Counted from the first letter of the stretch, positions 24,586 through 32,537 are shown. The stretch: DNA of 32,721 bases from Companilactobacillus insicii (GCF_003946015.1 NZ_RHNU01000027.1:1-32721); one strand, 5' to 3'. Program-made: numbers and translations. Notes: generated from the sequence alone by a model not told the origin.

Positions 24586-25554
24586 TTAATCCACCTTTTT
24601 AACAAAGAATATTTGATATAGACCTATCAGCACGGCAATCAATATGGAACTAATCATGAACATATTGAATGTCTGATGACTTATTATTACGATTCTCCAA
24701 CTAACAAATGCATACCCAACAGCATACGGAACTAATGTGTAAACTAAGTATCTTAGCAACAATCCATTACGATAATTATTTTTTAAATCACCAGTTAAAT
24801 TGGATCTAGTTAAATCAAAGCGTAACGGTACCAAAATATAAAACTCCATGGCGACGGCTAATACAAACAACAAAATAATTCCGACCATATATAATTCACC
24901 ATTATTAGTTTGAACATTGCCAAAATCGTCACTTTGTGGACTATATTTATGCGCACTGGTTACATGTAACGTCTTTTTGATCGACGCATAGCTTTCTTTA
25001 GAATTAATTGCCCTTCCATCCAATACAGTAATGACATTCGATAATTTTGTTTTTACTTGTGGTTGGTTAGGAGACAATGATACCAAAGTTTGACTGTTTA
25101 AAATATCAGCTCCATTAAATCCAATGTTACCAATTACCGAAACGTACCGTTTCCCGACCTTGATATATGCTTGACTTTGAGGTTTATAGCTTTCTATATC
25201 AGAGTTCTTACCCTGTACCGCAAATGGTATCTGTGATGAAAAATCACTTTGAGAAAAATATCTTCCCGAAGTTACTGGAATTTTATTAGTTTTTTTATGA
25301 CTATATATATAACCAAAATCACTATTATCCTTATCAAAAAAGATAATTTGATAGCTAGCGAGTTTCTTTTGATCCAATTTCTTAATTGCAGTAATAAGAG
25401 ACTTATCAGACTTTGTCCTTAAAACAACCGCATTGTCACTCATACCAAGTCGATTCATCGTATTATTATACTTAATTGAATCACTCTTGGAGATCGAAAC
25501 ACCAGCAAGAAGAACAACAATCAAGATAATGACACTTGAAATAATTTTTTTCAT
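24586..25554 (-). CDS. Orphan membrane protein with FtsX/MacB-permease-like topology
   Basis: I do not recognise a named gene. The 322-residue protein has a membrane helix at 5-20 and an extracytoplasmic domain (about 40-205) with MacB-core-like features: TSGRYFSQSDF (95-105) and AYIKVGKRYVSVIGNIGF (129-146). Three further helices follow (about 222-245, 264-288, 295-317). One helix, a large outer domain, then three helices is the layout of FtsX/MacB permeases, but no ATPase gene is adjacent and the cytoplasmic loop after helix 2 (RFDLTRSNLTGDLKNNYRN) does not match the usual permease signature clearly. The start ATG has a modest GGGTGA site. It ends 7 nt before the rRNA methyltransferase, so the two are probably co-transcribed. 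Confidence 0.7.
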   Translation of the reverse strand: MKKIISSVIILIVVLLAGVSISKSDSIKYNNTMNRLGMSDNAVVLRTKSDKSLITAIKKLDQKKLASYQIIFFDKDNSDFGYIYSHKKTNKIPVTSGRYFSQSDFSSQIPFAVQGKNSDIESYKPQSQAYIKVGKRYVSVIGNIGFNGADILNSQTLVSLSPNQPQVKTKLSNVITVLDGRAINSKESYASIKKTLHVTSAHKYSPQSDDFGNVQTNNGELYMVGIILLFVLAVAMEFYILVPLRFDLTRSNLTGDLKNNYRNGLLLRYLVYTLVPYAVGYAFVSWRIVIISHQTFNMFMISSILIAVLIGLYQIFFVKKVD

Positions 25555-25612
25555 TAATATTCACCCATTATCTACACGTTTTATATCTGATATCTTATTC
25601 TACACTACTAAC

Positions 25613-25648
25613 TAAAAAAACACTCAGTCATTTCGTTAACTGGATGCC
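25613..25648 (-). terminator. Probable terminator after the methyltransferase-like gene
   Basis: Minus strand: CATCCAGTTA (25646-25637) pairs imperfectly with TGACTGAGTG (25630-25621), with one mismatch and two G-U pairs, followed by seven U residues (25620-25614). It would separate the methyltransferase-like gene from the orphan membrane protein gene. Confidence 0.5.
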
Positions 25649-25657
25649 TTCAACAAT

Positions 25658-26419
25658 TTACTTTATCAAATAAACCTTATCACCGACTAAATCATAATGA
25701 GAATAAATTAAATTCAACTTATCAATTGCTTTACAGTCGACAATTTCAGCGTTATCCCAAAATTCTTTACTATTAGTAGCACCATATCTTTCGCCAATGC
25801 ATATCAGTATCAGACCATAAGTACGGATTTTTTTTAGAACCTCATTGTCTATATCATCCCTATCAGGACTCCATGCCAAAATAACATAATTGACATCTTC
25901 ATGATACTTGTCGATGGCAGCCAAGGCAGCCAAGCCCTCAGTTTCTACTAGTGGTTTATGACCTGTCTTACTTTGCTTAGACCAACTTTTATCGTCAGTA
26001 CAAATAGAAGTTTTGCCTAAACTTTGTAGCTCATTAGAAATATAACCATTTCCCGCCATAATTTCTAAGTATTTAGCATCGCCAAATTCATCTGCCCACA
26101 CCTTCATAAAATCTTTGGTAATCGTAGCCCAATATCCAAACCTGGTTTGAAGATACGTTCTAAACTCTCCTAAATCGTGATCAAAGTCATTTAAATTGGC
26201 CGACATGGTTTGAAACGCTGCTTCATCTAAATTAATGTTATGTTCCATAAAGTAGCTTATTTCCTTTTCACTAAGTTGAAATTGAGGAAAATGATATTTA
26301 GGTACCTCACCTTGATCTAATGCCTGACATGCATGTTCCATAAAATTTATTCTCGCATTGAACACTTCACCATGCGGTAATGATTTAGTATCATCACGCA
26401 AATTTTCAATATATGTCAT
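25658..26419 (-). CDS. SAM-dependent methyltransferase-like protein
   Basis: This is a 253-residue soluble protein. A helical N-terminal half (1-110) precedes a Rossmann-like part with YLEIMAGNGYIS (117-128), which fits motif I of class I SAM methyltransferases, then a hydrophobic strand NYVILAWSPDRDD (177-189) and LILICIGERYG. In place of the DPPY or NPPY of nucleic acid methyltransferases it has AWSPD, so the substrate is unknown. Start ATG is preceded by AAGGAG. It is probably monocistronic, with a terminator behind it. It could also be a non-catalytic member of the fold. Confidence 0.6.
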   Translation of the reverse strand: MTYIENLRDDTKSLPHGEVFNARINFMEHACQALDQGEVPKYHFPQFQLSEKEISYFMEHNINLDEAAFQTMSANLNDFDHDLGEFRTYLQTRFGYWATITKDFMKVWADEFGDAKYLEIMAGNGYISNELQSLGKTSICTDDKSWSKQSKTGHKPLVETEGLAALAAIDKYHEDVNYVILAWSPDRDDIDNEVLKKIRTYGLILICIGERYGATNSKEFWDNAEIVDCKAIDKLNLIYSHYDLVGDKVYLIK

Positions 26420-26628
26420 ATAATCTCCTTATTTAATACATTCATTAATGTGTTACATTTGTCGTTGGTAGTAGAAATGGTACCGTAAATTCCTAAAAAT
26501 ATAACTTTTTTAATTATACAATAATCAAGTTATACATTTTTATAAAAATTGGTCTGAAAACCACACATTTATTTCCAATAATTCGGAAAAAGTGTAATAT
26601 TCTAGATAGTACATGTATGAGGTGAATT
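26420..26628. promoter_or_regulatory. Divergent intergenic region upstream of lepB
   Basis: This AT-rich 209-nt gap lies between divergent genes. It holds a candidate lepB promoter, TTTCCA (26572-26577) with a 17-nt spacer and TAATAT (26595-26600), plus small palindromes: ACATTCATTAATGT near 26438-26451, TTTCC/GGAAA near 26573-26588, and TACATGTA at 26610-26617. No small open reading frame with a good ribosome site was seen. Confidence 0.35.
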
Positions 26629-27291
26629 ATGAATAGAAATAATACAAGACGAAGGCCGGAAAAAGAAGAAAGCGGCTGGAAGTTTTGGCTGCAAACTATT
26701 GCTCTAACGGTCGCGATTTATGCAGTGTTCTTCCTACTGATGCAATTTGTATTTTCAAACGATAGAGTTTCAGGACCTTCAATGCAACCTACGTTTGAAA
26801 ACGGTGAAAAATTAATTGCCGTTCGACATACTAATTTGCAACGTGGGGATGTCGTTGTACTAAAAGCACCTGATGAACCTGGTTCTTTTTATATTAAAAG
26901 AATCATCGGTCTGCCTGGCGATACTGTTACTTCAAAGAATAACAAGATGTACGTTAATGGTAAGAAGCTCAACGAGAGTTTCTTAGATGCCGGCTCCAAG
27001 AAAAAGGAACCTGATACAAGCATTTATGCTGGCAAAGCATACAGTTACACGTATAACTTCACTTTGAGCCAATTAGCCAAAACTGCTCCTGAATGGCAGC
27101 AAAGATACAGCACTTCAACTTTGAAGAAGATTGAACGAACAAACAAAGTACCTGCTGGTTCCTACTTCGTTATGGGAGATCATAGAACCGTTTCAAAGGA
27201 TAGTCGTATTATTGGCTTTATCAATAAAAAAGCAATCGTTGGTGAAGTTAAATGGCGTTACTGGCCAATTACTAGATGGTCAACATTTTAA
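26629..27291 (+). CDS. lepB: Signal peptidase I
   Basis: This type I signal peptidase removes signal peptides from exported proteins at the outer face of the membrane. The 220-residue protein has an Arg-rich cytoplasmic start, one membrane anchor (about 19-42), SGPSMQPTF with catalytic Ser51, RGDVVVLKAP, YIKRIIGLPGD with catalytic Lys90, and the late box MGDHRTVSKDSR. A region of about 40 residues between the last boxes (with KTAPEWQQRYST) is the usual variable segment. The last box has His where Asn (GDNR) is common. GAGGTG lies 4-5 nt before the ATG. It is followed by a small gene, possibly in the same transcript. Confidence 0.95.
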   Translation: MNRNNTRRRPEKEESGWKFWLQTIALTVAIYAVFFLLMQFVFSNDRVSGPSMQPTFENGEKLIAVRHTNLQRGDVVVLKAPDEPGSFYIKRIIGLPGDTVTSKNNKMYVNGKKLNESFLDAGSKKKEPDTSIYAGKAYSYTYNFTLSQLAKTAPEWQQRYSTSTLKKIERTNKVPAGSYFVMGDHRTVSKDSRIIGFINKKAIVGEVKWRYWPITRWSTF

Positions 27292-27352
27292 AAATATACT
27301 CAATAAATTAAGTCTTAAATGATATGATGGACTTATCGGAGGTTATTTATTT

Positions 27353-27538
27353 ATGGACAAACCAAGTATAGCTGAATCAATTATTCAATTTGAACGTAGT
27401 AAGGATATGAATGACACTCAATTTGCTTTTGAAAGTCATTTGTCAGTTGAGCGAATTCATAATCTAAAATCTGGTGATTACGAAGCCACGGCAGATGAGA
27501 AGAAAATCATCTTAGAATATATTAAGTTACATCAATAG
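27353..27538 (+). CDS. Small HTH-like protein of unknown function
   Basis: This is a 61-residue protein. Residues 22-58 (TQFAFESHLSVERIHNLKSGDYEATADEKKIILEYI) look like a shortened Cro/CI helix-turn-helix: an Ala-containing second helix, a turn, the VERIHNLKSG recognition-helix position, then a final helix. I know similar small proteins from lactobacilli but no function for them. GGAGG precedes the ATG by about 9 nt, and a TATGAT box at 27323-27328 may give it its own promoter. It lies between lepB and a strong terminator, so it may also be read from the lepB transcript. Confidence 0.7.
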   Translation: MDKPSIAESIIQFERSKDMNDTQFAFESHLSVERIHNLKSGDYEATADEKKIILEYIKLHQ

Positions 27539-27548
27539 AATTTCATTT

Positions 27549-27576
27549 TAGTAGGTCTTCGGACCTACTATTTTTT
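27549..27576 (+). terminator. Strong terminator with UUCG tetraloop
   Basis: A perfect 9-bp stem TAGTAGGTC (27549-27557) and GACCTACTA (27562-27570) closes a cUUCGg tetraloop and is followed by a U-run from 27571. It ends the lepB/small HTH gene transcript 10 nt after the stop. Confidence 0.92.
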
Positions 27577-27648
27577 ACTTTTTTTTACGAAACCTGTAGC
27601 TAATGTAGTTACAAAATCATTTTAAATATTTCAGCCATCTCTATTGAA

Positions 27649-27677
27649 ATTTACTAATATCAAATCTTTTAGTAAAT
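27649..27677. repeat. Perfect 9-bp inverted repeat upstream of the HTH-TPR regulator
   Basis: ATTTACTAA (27649-27657) and TTAGTAAAT (27669-27677) are exact inverted copies separated by 11 nt. No U-run follows. It lies in a 257-nt gene-free stretch, about 160 nt before the regulator gene. Confidence 0.6.
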
Positions 27678-27753
27678 ACGTTTATTGTGTCGTTATGAAA
27701 AAGCTTACTTTTTAATTTAATCTTGTAACGCTAAAAGCTGGATATTTATTATA

Positions 27754-27776
27754 TATAATATTACTATAAGTAATAT
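27754..27776 (+). promoter_or_regulatory. Candidate promoter and overlapping palindromic operator of the HTH-TPR regulator
   Basis: TATAAT (27754-27759) is overlapped by the perfect palindrome ATATTACT-ATA-AGTAATAT (27758-27776). A further half-site AGTAATAT lies at 27810-27817, just before the ribosome site. An operator covering the -10/+1 region suggests autorepression or signal-dependent control. No convincing -35 was found. Confidence 0.45.
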
Positions 27777-27833
27777 ATTGATGTAATTTAACTGCATTTT
27801 ATTATTAATAGTAATATTAGTTAGGAGAAAATT

Positions 27834-28718
27834 ATGCTTTTAGGAAAAATTATTCAAGAACAACGTAAAAAGTTAAACATGAGTCAATTAGAATTAGCAG
27901 ATGGAATTTGTACTCAGGCAATTATTAGTAAAATAGAAAACAAAAATATCCCACCTTCAACTAACGTTCTCATTTCCATTTGTCAAAAGTTACATCTAAC
28001 ATTAGATAATGTTTTCTCGGAGTTTTCTTCTTTGCCTTCAAGTAATCTCTATATCGATAAATTTCAAACAATGGATCAAGCCGTTCAGGATTCGAACTAC
28101 ACTCTTGTTGAATCCATTGCTAACGATATAAAAGAGAGTGCTCTCCCCTCCTCAGGAAAGGCACATCTACATTTTTTGCTTTCCAAAACTGCAGAATCAA
28201 AAAAAGACAGCGACGAGGCCGTCTTTCAATTAAATTATTCATTAGAATTATTACAGAATAGAAATACCTTTTGGGGAACGGTTATTTATTCTGAATTAGG
28301 ATCAATTTATTCCGATAAAAGCCAAAATACCAAAACAGATTATTATTACGACTTGGCTTACTCAAATATTGAAAGCATAGTAGTCAATTCCAATACTGAA
28401 TTCTATTACTATCGAGCAATGATTACTAGGATTGCTACATGGTACACACAAAACAAAAATTTTGACCGTAGTAATTCTCTAATTGAAATTGGATTACATA
28501 AATTCGACAAATATTTTACTGGAAAATTTACTGATACTCTATATTTCACAGCTGCACAAAACGCACTAAAAAGTCTTCCGATCGACTATAATCGACTCAG
28601 TCATGCGCTAACTACTTCTATTGCTTTTGCGGAATATAATAATAATCAGGAATTACTAGACAAAATCAAACAATTAATGAGTATTAATAATATTAATGAA
28701 TTAAAAATCAAACCTTGA
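27834..28718 (+). CDS. HTH-TPR transcriptional regulator, Rgg/PlcR-like
   Basis: This is a 294-residue cytoplasmic regulator. Residues 4-60 form a Cro/CI-type helix-turn-helix (GKIIQEQRKKLNMSQLELADGICTQAIISKIENKNIPPS). The rest is helical with repeated Tyr/Leu-rich segments (FQLNYSLELLQ, SELGSIYSDKSQ, YYDLAYSNIES, YYYRAMITRIATWY), consistent with TPR-like peptide-binding repeats as in the RNPP group (Rgg, PlcR, PrgX). Such proteins often respond to short secreted peptides, but no convincing pheromone gene is seen nearby. AGGAG precedes the ATG. It converges on the TetR gene with an 11-nt overlap of the 3' ends. Targets are unknown; its own palindromic upstream region is a candidate. Confidence 0.8.
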   Translation: MLLGKIIQEQRKKLNMSQLELADGICTQAIISKIENKNIPPSTNVLISICQKLHLTLDNVFSEFSSLPSSNLYIDKFQTMDQAVQDSNYTLVESIANDIKESALPSSGKAHLHFLLSKTAESKKDSDEAVFQLNYSLELLQNRNTFWGTVIYSELGSIYSDKSQNTKTDYYYDLAYSNIESIVVNSNTEFYYYRAMITRIATWYTQNKNFDRSNSLIEIGLHKFDKYFTGKFTDTLYFTAAQNALKSLPIDYNRLSHALTTSIAFAEYNNNQELLDKIKQLMSINNINELKIKP

Positions 28719-29328
28719 TTGTCTTACCAAACTGATTATCAACACCCAGAAGGTCATACGGACTTAAATAGCGTGTTTTCATAATAATATCGACTATTGT
28801 ATCCTTATCTTCAGGATTATCCTTAAACAGCCAGAATTTCATAGTATTTAATATTCCCGATACCACGATTTCGTATGCATAATCATTAGGAATCTGATCA
28901 ACCATTTTGGAATTTCCTTTAGCTAAATATAGTCCATGATTGACCACCTGGTATAGCACGTCCTTAACGCGACTCTCAAATGTCGTCCCAGTACTTCCCA
29001 TCAATACTTTGATCAAGTCGAACTCAGATTCAATGTAATCAACAATAGTATTGATAACTGGGTAAGATTCTATTCCTTTACTTATGTCTTGATACTTCAT
29101 AGTCGAATCCAAATTACTATTTAATTCTTCACTCAATTCATTCAGAACCATATCTTCAAAATGTTTTTCTAGAGCATACTTATCTTCATAATGTGAGTAA
29201 AATGTGCTTCGATTGATTTTTGCATTATTAGTAATATCACTAACAGTTAAATGATCAAACCCTTTAACCTTCATCAAATCGATGAAGGCTTTTTTTATTT
29301 TCTCGTCGGTTTTAGTTAATCTTTGCAA
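28708..29328 (-). CDS. TetR-family transcriptional regulator
   Basis: This 206-residue regulator has a typical TetR N-terminal helix-turn-helix (about 8-55: TDEKIKKAFIDLMKVKGFDHLTVSDITNNAKINRSTFYSHYEDKYAL) and a helical ligand-binding C-terminal domain. The start is a TTG, with AGGAG 8 nt upstream; the nearby ATG is out of frame. It is divergent from the ABC ATPase gene, and the 116-nt region between them holds direct repeats, so it most likely represses the transporter. The 3' end overlaps the HTH-TPR regulator. The inducer is unknown. Confidence 0.88.
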   Translation of the reverse strand: MQRLTKTDEKIKKAFIDLMKVKGFDHLTVSDITNNAKINRSTFYSHYEDKYALEKHFEDMVLNELSEELNSNLDSTMKYQDISKGIESYPVINTIVDYIESEFDLIKVLMGSTGTTFESRVKDVLYQVVNHGLYLAKGNSKMVDQIPNDYAYEIVVSGILNTMKFWLFKDNPEDKDTIVDIIMKTRYLSPYDLLGVDNQFGKTIKV

Positions 29329-29358
29329 AAGAACATCTCCTTTTATAAATCCAACACA

Positions 29359-29404
29359 TTGTATAAATATGGTGGTTGAAAGTTGTATAAATTCAATCTA
29401 GTAT
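29359..29404 (+). promoter_or_regulatory. ABC operon promoter with direct repeats (candidate TetR operator)
   Basis: Two identical 10-mers TTGTATAAAT lie at 29359-29368 and 29383-29392, 24 bp apart. Between and over them is TTGAAA (29376-29381), a 17-nt spacer and TAGTAT (29399-29404), a reasonable promoter for the ABC genes. The second copy lies in its spacer, so binding there would block it. The first copy also overlaps a TACAAT-like -10 for the divergent tetR gene. Confidence 0.5.
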
Positions 29405-29444
29405 TTACTAAAACAACACATCGACTATTTAGGGAGATTATAAC

Positions 29445-30146
29445 ATGTCATACATCGAAGTTAAACATAGTTCTAAGATTTATACTACAAATGGAAATAG
29501 GTTCTACGCAAATAATGATATAAGTTTTAATATCAATAAAGGTGAACTAACCGTAATCGTGGGAGCGTCAGGAGCCGGCAAATCAACATTACTAAACATT
29601 TTAGGTGGAATGGATTCCAATTCTAAAGGTCAAGTAATTGTAAATAAAAATGATATTTCAAATTATTCAGACAAAAAGATGACTGCATATCGAAGAACTC
29701 AGGTTGGCTTTGTTTTTCAATTTTATAATCTGATTCCAAGTTTAACCTCACTAGAAAACGTGGAATTGGCTTCACAAATTGCTCCTAATGCACTTAATCC
29801 TTTACAAATCATGCAAAGCGTTGGATTAAGAGACCGGTGTAATAACTTTCCTGCAGAGCTTTCTGGAGGTGAACAACAGCGTGTATCAATAGCAAGGGCG
29901 ATCGCCAAAAATCCTGATTTATTATTATGCGATGAACCTACAGGAGCATTAGATTATAAGACCGGCAAAAACATTTTAAAACTACTACAAGACTTTTGTC
30001 ATAGTACTCAAAAGAATGTAATTATAGTCACCCATAACGGAATGATTAAACCAATGGCGGATCACATTATAGAAATTGGCGACGGAAAAGTTAAATTGGA
30101 TCAATTCAATCCTAATCCGACTCCAGTGGAATATATTGAATGGTAG
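29445..30146 (+). CDS. ABC transporter ATP-binding protein, MacB/LolD type
   Basis: This is a 233-residue ATPase with Walker [10 protein letters not shown] (40-48), Q-loop ([10 protein letters not shown], Gln92), signature LSGGEQQR (139-146), Walker [13 protein letters not shown] (159-170) and the H-loop VTHN. The sequence fits the LolD/MacB/YknY group that works with FtsX-type permeases, as the next gene encodes. GGGAG lies about 10 nt before the ATG. It lies downstream of direct repeats and divergent from tetR, pointing to a regulated export or mechanotransmission system, for example resistance to a membrane-active compound. Substrate is not predictable. Confidence 0.93.
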   Translation: MSYIEVKHSSKIYTTNGNRFYANNDISFNINKGELTVIVGASGAGKSTLLNILGGMDSNSKGQVIVNKNDISNYSDKKMTAYRRTQVGFVFQFYNLIPSLTSLENVELASQIAPNALNPLQIMQSVGLRDRCNNFPAELSGGEQQRVSIARAIAKNPDLLLCDEPTGALDYKTGKNILKLLQDFCHSTQKNVIIVTHNGMIKPMADHIIEIGDGKVKLDQFNPNPTPVEYIEW

Positions 30147-30154
30147 GAAATAAA

Positions 30155-32494
30155 ATGAAAATTTTAAATAAAAATATCTTAAGAGAATTCAAATTTTCAA
30201 TTGCTAGATTTATATCCATCACTACCCTACTCGCACTGGGCGTATTTATTTTGATAGGATTAAAAGTAACGGGTACAGATATGCGATCTGCTGGTAGATT
30301 ACCTAATAAATCCAACGAAATTGCATTGAACAATAAAGATAGTCAAAATTACCATATTGGTGACCATATAACTCTAAAAGACAAAGATAATAAAAAAATA
30401 TCCAAACTTAAAAATTCCAAATACAAAATAGTCGGATTCATAACGTCAGCAGATTATCTATTAAAACAAAATTTGGCTACAACATCGGTCGGAACTGGTC
30501 AAATTGATACATACGCTGTTGTCTCTAAAAGCGCATTTAAGTCCCTATCACCTACAACTGCATTGATAAAATACAATAACTTAAAAGGATCCAGTTATAC
30601 AGATAGCTATGAACGTCAAGTTGAAAAGAATGTATCTAATTCGGAGCCAACAATCAGAAAAATAGTAAATGAACGAAAACAAGAGATAATTGATCAAGCT
30701 TATACAAGTATTGATAATAAAAAAGAAATCATTCAAAAAAAATACGGCAACAATGCCGATGTAATCATCAATAAAGAAAAGGAGAAGGTAAAATTTGAAA
30801 CCGACAATTTGAATTATCAAATTCAATCACGAAACGATTATAATCAAGGCTACAATCAATATGGTGAAGATGCTAAACGTATAGATATACTATCTAATAC
30901 CTTTCCTATTATTTTCTTTGCTGTAGCAATATTAGTGGTATTAATAACCATGTCACGTATGGGTGAAGAAAAAAGAATTGAACTCGGAACATTAGTGGCA
31001 CTTGGTTACAAAAAAAGTGATGCCATGAAAGTCTTTATTCTGTATGGTTTACTTTCCAGTATTATTGGGACTTCAATCGGAGCATGGTTTGGTACTACAT
31101 TATTGCCTAAGAAAATATTCAACGCTTATGCAGCAAACTTTGTCATTCCAAATTTCCAGACAAAAGTATCATGGATCTGGATAGGTATCTCTTTTCTAAT
31201 CACTACAACTTGTACCGTACTTCCTGCCCTATATGTAGCTGGTAAATCTTTACGAGAAAAGCCTGCAAAGTTAATGTTACCAAAGCCACCAAAAAAAGGC
31301 TCGAAAATTTTGTTAGAACGAATCCGATTTGTCTGGAAGAAACTCTCATTCAATCACAAAGTAACAATGCGTAATTTATTTAGATATAAATTTAAATCAT
31401 TCATGACAATTATTGGTATTTTGGGATGTACTGCCCTACTGATTACCGGCTTTGGAATAAAAGATTCATTAAATGGAATTGTAAAAACTCAATACAATGA
31501 TATTATTCATTATGATTTAATAGGAATGTATAATACTTCATATACAACAAAGAATATCAACAATTACAAAAATAAAATATCTGATATACATGGAATTAAA
31601 AATAAGACAACAATTTATTACGAGAATATCACTTCCAAAGCATCAGACATGAATAACAATCAACAAATCTCATTGGTTGTTCCTAAATCTGAAAAAGAAT
31701 TTGATAAATATGTAACACTAAAAAGTCCAAGAGATTCTGAAAAAATCTCCTTGTCAAATAATGGTGTCGTTATAACTGAAAAGTTAGCTCAAATAATGCA
31801 TGTAACCACTGGTGACCAAATGACGATCAAAACGTCAAATGGTAAAAAATATAAAGTAAAGGTTTCTCATATTACTCAAATGTTTGCCGGACATGATATT
31901 TACATGAGCTCTAACTACTACAGAAAGGTTTTTAATAAATTTACAAATTACAATGCCATAATGATGAAATTAAGTAATCGTTCATCATCAAATATTGATA
32001 ACATTTCACGTCAACTTACTAAACAGCATTCATCACTAACTGTTGTGCAATCCGATGACGCAAAAGAAACAATAAATAATATCTTAGGTGGTCTGAATAA
32101 TCTGGTTCTTATCATTATAATTGCCGCTTCTTTACTCGCTTTTGTAGTTTTATTTACACTCACAAATATCAATGTATCTGAGCGTATTCGTGAATTATCG
32201 ACTATCAAAGTTTTGGGATTCTATCCTATGGAAGTCGTAATGTATATTTACCGTGAAACACTAATGTTAACTATGATCGGTATTATATTAGGATTTGTCG
32301 GCGGCAGCTGGCTTCACAATTACATCATGCAGACACTTCCTCCTGAGACGGCAATGGCAGACATGACATTATTTCTGTCAAACTTTGCCATTTCTGGATT
32401 AATGACTATACTCTTTTCAATAATAGTGATGGCATTTATGGCATATAAGATCAAAAAGGTAGATATGCTTGGTGCATTAAAATCTGTCGATTAA
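30155..32494 (+). CDS. ABC transporter permease, FtsX family, with shortened first outer domain
   Basis: This 779-residue permease pairs with the upstream ATPase. Helix 1 is at 16-38, followed by a short outer domain with GRLPNKSNEIAL (47-58) and YKIVGFITS (90-98), and a charged helical segment (about 150-240). A first FtsX domain follows (about 247-385, with GEEKRIELGTLVALGYKKSDAM), a second anchor helix near 418-440, an outer domain, and a second FtsX domain (ERIRELSTIKVLGFYPMEVVMYIYRE). The usual region of about 100 residues between helix 1 and GRLP seems missing. ATG at 30155 has TAGGA 7 nt before it; an ATG at 30140 overlapping the ATPase gene is the alternative. A strong terminator follows. 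Confidence 0.9.
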   Translation: MKILNKNILREFKFSIARFISITTLLALGVFILIGLKVTGTDMRSAGRLPNKSNEIALNNKDSQNYHIGDHITLKDKDNKKISKLKNSKYKIVGFITSADYLLKQNLATTSVGTGQIDTYAVVSKSAFKSLSPTTALIKYNNLKGSSYTDSYERQVEKNVSNSEPTIRKIVNERKQEIIDQAYTSIDNKKEIIQKKYGNNADVIINKEKEKVKFETDNLNYQIQSRNDYNQGYNQYGEDAKRIDILSNTFPIIFFAVAILVVLITMSRMGEEKRIELGTLVALGYKKSDAMKVFILYGLLSSIIGTSIGAWFGTTLLPKKIFNAYAANFVIPNFQTKVSWIWIGISFLITTTCTVLPALYVAGKSLREKPAKLMLPKPPKKGSKILLERIRFVWKKLSFNHKVTMRNLFRYKFKSFMTIIGILGCTALLITGFGIKDSLNGIVKTQYNDIIHYDLIGMYNTSYTTKNINNYKNKISDIHGIKNKTTIYYENITSKASDMNNNQQISLVVPKSEKEFDKYVTLKSPRDSEKISLSNNGVVITEKLAQIMHVTTGDQMTIKTSNGKKYKVKVSHITQMFAGHDIYMSSNYYRKVFNKFTNYNAIMMKLSNRSSSNIDNISRQLTKQHSSLTVVQSDDAKETINNILGGLNNLVLIIIIAASLLAFVVLFTLTNINVSERIRELSTIKVLGFYPMEVVMYIYRETLMLTMIGIILGFVGGSWLHNYIMQTLPPETAMADMTLFLSNFAISGLMTILFSIIVMAFMAYKIKKVDMLGALKSVD

Positions 32495-32537
32495 ACAAAA
32501 AATGGAACTCGTAAATTTGCGAGTTCCATTTTTTGTT
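32494..32537 (+). terminator. Strong terminator after the ABC permease gene
   Basis: A perfect 18-bp inverted repeat, AACAAAAAATGGAACTCG (32494-32511) with its complement at 32520-32537, closes an 8-nt loop and contains T6 at the 3' side. It is symmetrical, with A- and T-runs, so it may work in both directions. It starts at the last base of the permease stop codon. Confidence 0.92.

Noticed and set aside
27695-27715. Six-codon frame MKKLTF on the plus strand
   Set aside because: It is too short and lacks a ribosome binding site; the Met-Lys-Lys start alone is not evidence of a pheromone precursor.
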